Assembly: GCA_003260075.1 (NCBI GenBank)
Contig: QLIY01000026.1
Location: forward strand, 3,763-67,762
Reading direction: 5' to 3'
DNA from: Phallusia mammillata
Lineage: Eukaryota; Chordata; Ascidiacea; Phlebobranchia; Ascidiidae
DNA length: 64,000 nucleotides
The translations under genes and the position numbers were made by a program. Below, piece after piece: positions 60,076 through 64,000 of this stretch (positions within the stretch are counted from its first letter, which is position 1; each line of letters starts with the position of its first letter). Under the pieces are notes generated by a model, which ran no database searches, was not told where the DNA came from, and saw only the letters and a program-made list of their open reading frames with translations.

Positions 60076-61830
60076 TTATTCTCCAAGTCGTTTGGATATT
60101 TCCTTGTTTAGTGTTTGTGTGAGAATGTTGGCCAGCTCGAAATGAAACATCTGTACCCTGAATAAAAAAAAACATGGTGAAAAAGGTTGCATGGACAGCG
60201 TGGGTATATAACACAATAAAGCGCTGCCTTCTTCATTGGTTTCCGTAGTGTAGTGGTTATCACGTTCGCCTAACACGCGAAAGGTCCCCGGTTCGAGCCC
60301 GGGCGGAAACATCCTTTTCCGTTTTTGTCATAATCTTAGCCAGGGGTGGGAAACCTTCTTGTTTGTGAAGGCCGCCAAACGGTTTATAAATAGTCGTTCA
60401 GGCCGCACAGACTATTTCAAAGGCCAAGGACAGTGGCATTCAAACATTTTGACTTACAGAATGGTTGATGTGCTATTGGACTAACGGTCCAAGCTAAATA
60501 AAATTCGTCACTACATTTCCACCCTCACTACAATATTCAGGATTTTATTAAACATAGAAAGTCGCTTGTTTATCAATATCAATCTAATAGCACCTTGTGA
60601 CATCACAGACGAGTTTAAGACATTCGATTATGCGCAAACAATTGTTCTTTTGCAACACAAGTAAGATTGTAGAACCTTGGTCTCTTGGCAGTTCTACGGA
60701 TATCGCTTTGTGTACCAGTACGCAAACATTTCAAAACCGCTGCCCTAGAACCAATCAAACAGTAATGTGGAATAAAGGTAAAACAAATACGTTTCTGTCT
60801 AGTTTTTAGCGCCTGGTGCAGTGTGCACATGGATTATCAACATCCTAAATTGTATTCTGACATCGAAGACCGCACTTAGTGCCCTAAAAGGCCGCAGGTT
60901 CCCCACCCCTGATCTTAGCAATCTTTTGCAGTGAAAGAATGAATTACATTTTACACAATCCAACAATATTTAACACCTAAATAAAACGCATTTTGCAATC
61001 TTACCTACTTGTTAACTGCCCACTTTGTTTAAGTTTAAAGTAAGTATCTTTTGTGCACAAAATTGTTTTTTATGTCACGTGAATATATCTTTCAAGTTCA
61101 CAAACATAAAAGACTAACTTGGTTACGGCCGTATCCATGTGCTCCAGTGTCTCCATGTAAAGTTCAATCCAATCAAGATTTGTAACTAAATCTTCTTGAA
61201 TAACGTAATCGTCGTTACGAAGGGATTGTTGAAAAGACTTCACCATCTCGTAAAAGTTTCCACAATCCTTTTCAATCTGTTTAGCCTGTAGTTTTCTAAA
61301 ACAAAAGAAAAAAATGTTTCCGCCCGGGCTCGAACCGGGGACCTTTCGCGTGTGAGGCGAACGTGATAACCACTACACTACGAAAACACACGGATGATGT
61401 GCCTCAAAGCGCTATTAAGTTGAACGCTGTATTTCTAAAGAAACAGCAATTTGTATTTTAATCTATTTGCGCTAATACAATATGCGTACCGTACATCCTC
61501 ATGCTGCCGATGCAAAATACTTTCCTTTTTCCTTGCCAAGGTGGCTTCTTTTTCTGCAATTACCTGAATGACAAACGACGTTACGAAAACAGCAATCTAC
61601 GTATCTGTCCAAAAACGTACACATTAAATGCAAAGATGCGAGAACCTGTTCATGATATGTTTCGTTGGCTTCTTGAATGTTCATGATGTTGACACCAATA
61701 AAAATGTTGAAAATTAGAAAGTGACCGGCAACAATAAATAGAATCGTATAAATTCGAGAATTTAAAGTCGTGCGTTCGTCCATTTCGATTTGTGCGTCGA
61801 ACCAACCATCCACCTTAAACATATTTTGTA
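60076..61830 (-). CDS. CATSPER3: CATSPER3 sperm calcium channel subunit, 3' exons only
   Basis: Exons 61646-61830, 61490-61563, 61119-61295 and 60076-60157 join in matching phases. They encode the pore (VDGWFDAQIEMDERTT), S6 (RIYTILFIVAGHFLIFNIFI, then GVNIM), a helical tail (EKEATLARKKESILHRQ) and a conserved C-terminus (NFYEMVKSFQQSLR, then ELANILTQTLNKEISKRLGE). Order and motifs follow vertebrate CATSPER3, one of four pore subunits of the sperm flagellar Ca2+ channel. The filter, normally TxDxW, reads KVDGW here. Segments S1-S5 would lie to the right, but only 342 bp separate the pore exon from the opposing MED24 start and contain no matching exon, so the gene is incomplete in this window. 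Two tRNA-Val genes and a hAT element occupy its introns. AATAAA overlaps the stop codon. Confidence 0.85.
60239..60311 (+). tRNA. tRNA-Val (anticodon AAC)
   Basis: A 73-base cloverleaf: acceptor stem GTTTCCG/CGGAAAC with discriminator A, A box TAGTGTAGTGGTTATCA, anticodon stem TTCGC/GCGAA around CTAACAC, B box GGTTCGAGCCC. It lies antisense within the last intron of CATSPER3. Confidence 0.95.
60341..60911. mobile_element. 571-bp hAT non-autonomous element with intact 8-bp target duplication
   Basis: Ends CAGGGGTGGGAAACC and GGTTCCCCACCCCTG are inverted repeats. The flanks ATCTTAGC at 60333-60340 and 60912-60919 are identical, the 8-bp duplication expected for hAT insertion. No transposase is encoded. 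The perfect duplication indicates a fairly recent insertion, into the CATSPER3 intron. Confidence 0.88.
61315..61387 (-). tRNA. tRNA-Val (anticodon CAC)
   Basis: Reverse-complement reading gives GTTTTCG/CGGAAAC (one T-G pair), the same A box and B box as the tRNA-Val at 60.2 kb, and anticodon loop CTCACAC (anticodon CAC). The body is nearly identical to that of the AAC gene, which suggests duplication and anticodon change. A T-rich terminator follows. It lies in a CATSPER3 intron on the same strand as that gene. Confidence 0.94.
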
Positions 61831-62172
61831 CTGTAAGATCATTTTCTATCAACACGCAACCGCATGAAACCATGAAACTGATTGAAAATGAATTTATCGA
61901 TCACAAATTAGTTGTTTCATGTTATAGGGGAAGTCCCAGTTGAACAGGAAAATGTCGTGTTTGTAAATGTAAATTGTGATTTGTGGAGTTGTGTAAATGC
62001 ATAGTGCATTAATTGCGGCTTGGCACGTTTGTTTATGTTTGCTTAAATAGAAGCAGTGCATGGTTATCATTGTGTTAACTTTGTAAATTTTAACAAAAAC
62101 TTTTTCTATGTCAGATACAAGCACATCAAACAAAGTGGCATAGACATTTGTTCACAACGCTAGCCGCCAGAA

Positions 62173-64000
62173 ATGATGTCAAGTATGCACCATGACTTGA
62201 AGCAGGTGATAATGACCTCATGGAAGGATAGGTGGACAGAAAAAAAGTGGTCTGCCCATATTCGAAAGTATCTGGTGCATTCATCAGATGTTTTTCATGT
62301 TGCTGATGCACTGGTTTCACAAGCATTTATTGGACCATCACCAAATAACTTACTTCTGGAATACATATGGCATGCTCTAAACACAGGACTACTGTCATAC
62401 GGTTCAGTAATAACAGCCATTTCAAAACATGAAGAACTGCATAAGGTTGAAAGTACAAAAGGTGTGTACAAACTTTTGCAGGAATTGATTGATATTCTCA
62501 ATGGTGGTCCTATTATTGAGGATGGTATGGACTTGTGCTGTTCATTACGAATGATTCTCCAATGGCTGTTAAGAAACATAGAGCAGTACCTTAAAGGGGT
62601 TCATGATGTGTATGTCAGTGTTGCTGAGGATTTGCTCAGATTGAATTGTTTCACCCTTGGACAGCTGACAACCAAACCTAGAACTTCAGCTTTACTGACA
62701 ATTGCCAGATTTGAAGAAAGTGGGGTTTGGAGTCATATTGAAACTGACCTTGCAGTAATCAAAAACAGGGCTGGTCAGCATGCATTACATGCAGAAATTA
62801 GTGCATCATGTCACAATGTTTCACAGCTATCAAGGTGTTCTATTGTACCAAAGCCATCATACCCCCACAACAGAACAGCATCAATATGTTTGCCTGTATC
62901 AAGTTTGTTGATGATAGAAGTTGAAACAGTTAAGCTCACTGACCATAATGGTATATCGCAACAGCTTGTTTTGTTGTCCCAAATACTTGGTCTTTCAACT
63001 GCCCAGCTGTTGTATCACAGCATGCAAACATGCCTAATGTGCTATCTGGATGCTGTACAAAATCACACCAATTCTGATGCACATTGGTGTGCAATGCTCT
63101 TTTTGCGGATGCCAAAAATAATATCTAATATCAAATCTTCATTGATTGGCTCTGAATTTGATTCACCATCTGGTAATGCCAGCAAAAAGTCAGCACAGTT
63201 CGAATTACAAGTTTGTGAAGCTCTCAACAATTTATTGGTCATGGATAGCCTTCTTGATACTCTTGATCAATATGGAGAAGATCTGAATTGGATAAAAGTT
63301 TTGACAGAATACTTTGCAAGCAAGGGGATAATTTCTGAGACTTCTGCCTCTAAAATTCAACAGGCAAGAGAGGTTCAAAGGGAAAATATGGCACATGAAC
63401 TCCATCATGAAAAGCCAACTAATCCTCTAATGATTGTCAAAGTTGCGAAGACAATGGAGCAGGTGATATCAATGCTTGGATCAGTTGAAGTCACCTCTGA
63501 TCAGGAACGATTGCTTGGCAATTTGCAAAAACTTAGTGCTGCAGGTACATTTGATGTTTATGTAGCAGCTGCTTCAGCTTCTGACCAGCTATCAACTTTT
63601 GCTGGAAAACTAATTATGTGCAATGAGGCAGTGAAGGCCAATGCTGCTGAGACTACAAAAGCTGCTCAAATTCGAGCCATAATTTTTGATATTACATTTC
63701 TAATGCTGTGTCGAATGGTGAAGAAGTTTGACAAAAGAATTCTTCTGGATGCTTCTCATCAAAAAGCTATAGAATCCACATTTTTGTACCAATGGTTACA
63801 GGTTTGGTGTGTCCCTCACATAAATTATGTACAGACAAAAACTCCTGAGACGGATGCCAGTCGTGTTGAATTGTTGTTGCAAGCACTACGATCAGCAGGT
63901 GAATTTCGTTTGAGCCTCTCCAAGTGGCAGGATATGTGTATAAATTTACCACAGGCTTTGTTAGAGTTGATCCATGCTTTTCAAAAGGGATTTGTATCCC
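62173..64000 (+). CDS. MED24: Mediator complex subunit 24 (MED24), N-terminal part, runs off the window
   Basis: One uninterrupted frame of 609 codons from ATG 62173 to the window edge. Conserved stretches match MED24: LKQVIMTSWKDRW near the N-terminus, DALVSQAFIGPSPNNLLLEY, a nuclear-receptor-type LxxLL (LQWLL), FDVYVAAASASDQLSTFAGK and RAIIFDITFLMLCRMVKKF. MED24 belongs to the Mediator tail, which relays activator signals to RNA polymerase II. Animal members are about 990 residues, so roughly 60 percent is present. A second ATG follows directly. The absence of introns over 1.83 kb contrasts with the intron-dense genes around it and points to a retrocopy or a massive loss of introns. The frame is intact, so the gene is probably functional. 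Confidence 0.93.
   Translation, partial: MMSSMHHDLKQVIMTSWKDRWTEKKWSAHIRKYLVHSSDVFHVADALVSQAFIGPSPNNLLLEYIWHALNTGLLSYGSVITAISKHEELHKVESTKGVYKLLQELIDILNGGPIIEDGMDLCCSLRMILQWLLRNIEQYLKGVHDVYVSVAEDLLRLNCFTLGQLTTKPRTSALLTIARFEESGVWSHIETDLAVIKNRAGQHALHAEISASCHNVSQLSRCSIVPKPSYPHNRTASICLPVSSLLMIEVETVKLTDHNGISQQLVLLSQILGLSTAQLLYHSMQTCLMCYLDAVQNHTNSDAHWCAMLFLRMPKIISNIKSSLIGSEFDSPSGNASKKSAQFELQVCEALNNLLVMDSLLDTLDQYGEDLNWIKVLTEYFASKGIISETSASKIQQAREVQRENMAHELHHEKPTNPLMIVKVAKTMEQVISMLGSVEVTSDQERLLGNLQKLSAAGTFDVYVAAASASDQLSTFAGKLIMCNEAVKANAAETTKAAQIRAIIFDITFLMLCRMVKKFDKRILLDASHQKAIESTFLYQWLQVWCVPHINYVQTKTPETDASRVELLLQALRSAGEFRLSLSKWQDMCINLPQALLELIHAFQKGFVS

Noticed and set aside
61894-62133. 79-codon minus-strand frame considered as the missing CATSPER3 S5 exon
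   Set aside because: It lacks an S5-like hydrophobic helix and offers no donor in the needed phase before the pore exon.

Overview
The window is animal genomic DNA. It carries intron-rich protein-coding genes with GT..AG introns of tens of bases to about 7 kb, eukaryotic tRNA genes with internal A and B boxes, many hAT-type MITEs, and metazoan gene families (SEC31, PIM-type kinase, CATSPER3, MED24). Compact intron-rich genes plus very high allelic divergence suggest a marine invertebrate deuterostome, most likely a solitary ascidian of the Ciona type. That taxonomic call is inference.

Layout. At 0.86-1.36 kb (+) is a small two-exon gene of unknown function. At 2.0-6.2 kb (-) a nine-exon gene encodes a 792-residue Lys-rich protein with an array of TQT motifs and a C-terminal CS/p23-like domain. 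At 10.2-22.4 kb (+) are 13 exons (plus one possible cassette exon) encoding only the C-terminal half of COPII coat protein SEC31. From about 23.4 to 42.4 kb I find no convincing gene. At 42.4-53.0 kb (+) lies a five-exon PIM-family kinase with a very long low-complexity N-terminus and a 6.9-kb first intron. At 56.9-60.0 kb (+) is an eight-exon orphan gene for a basic 334-residue protein. At 60.1-61.8 kb (-) are the last four exons of CATSPER3 (pore helix, S6 and C-terminal tail), with two tRNA-Val genes and a hAT element in their introns. From 62.17 kb to the window end (+) runs an intronless MED24 reading frame. A tRNA-Leu lies at 57.8 kb inside the orphan gene.

The most striking non-genic feature is a set of pure C runs. 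Most are exactly 10 bases, and almost all of those are bordered by near-identical copies of the same 75-185 bp. Four others are 34-87 bases long. This is the pattern expected of assembly gaps between overlapping allelic contigs whose N placeholders became C. One of the long runs falls inside the PIM kinase coding exon and gives a spurious poly-proline tract.

The genes do not form one pathway. They cover vesicle coat assembly, signalling, sperm calcium entry and transcription. Biologically the most interesting points are the TQT array joined to a CS domain, the SEC31 gene that begins without its WD40 propeller at a start codon next to a 36-base intron, and the CATSPER3 gene that stops at an intronless, oppositely oriented MED24.
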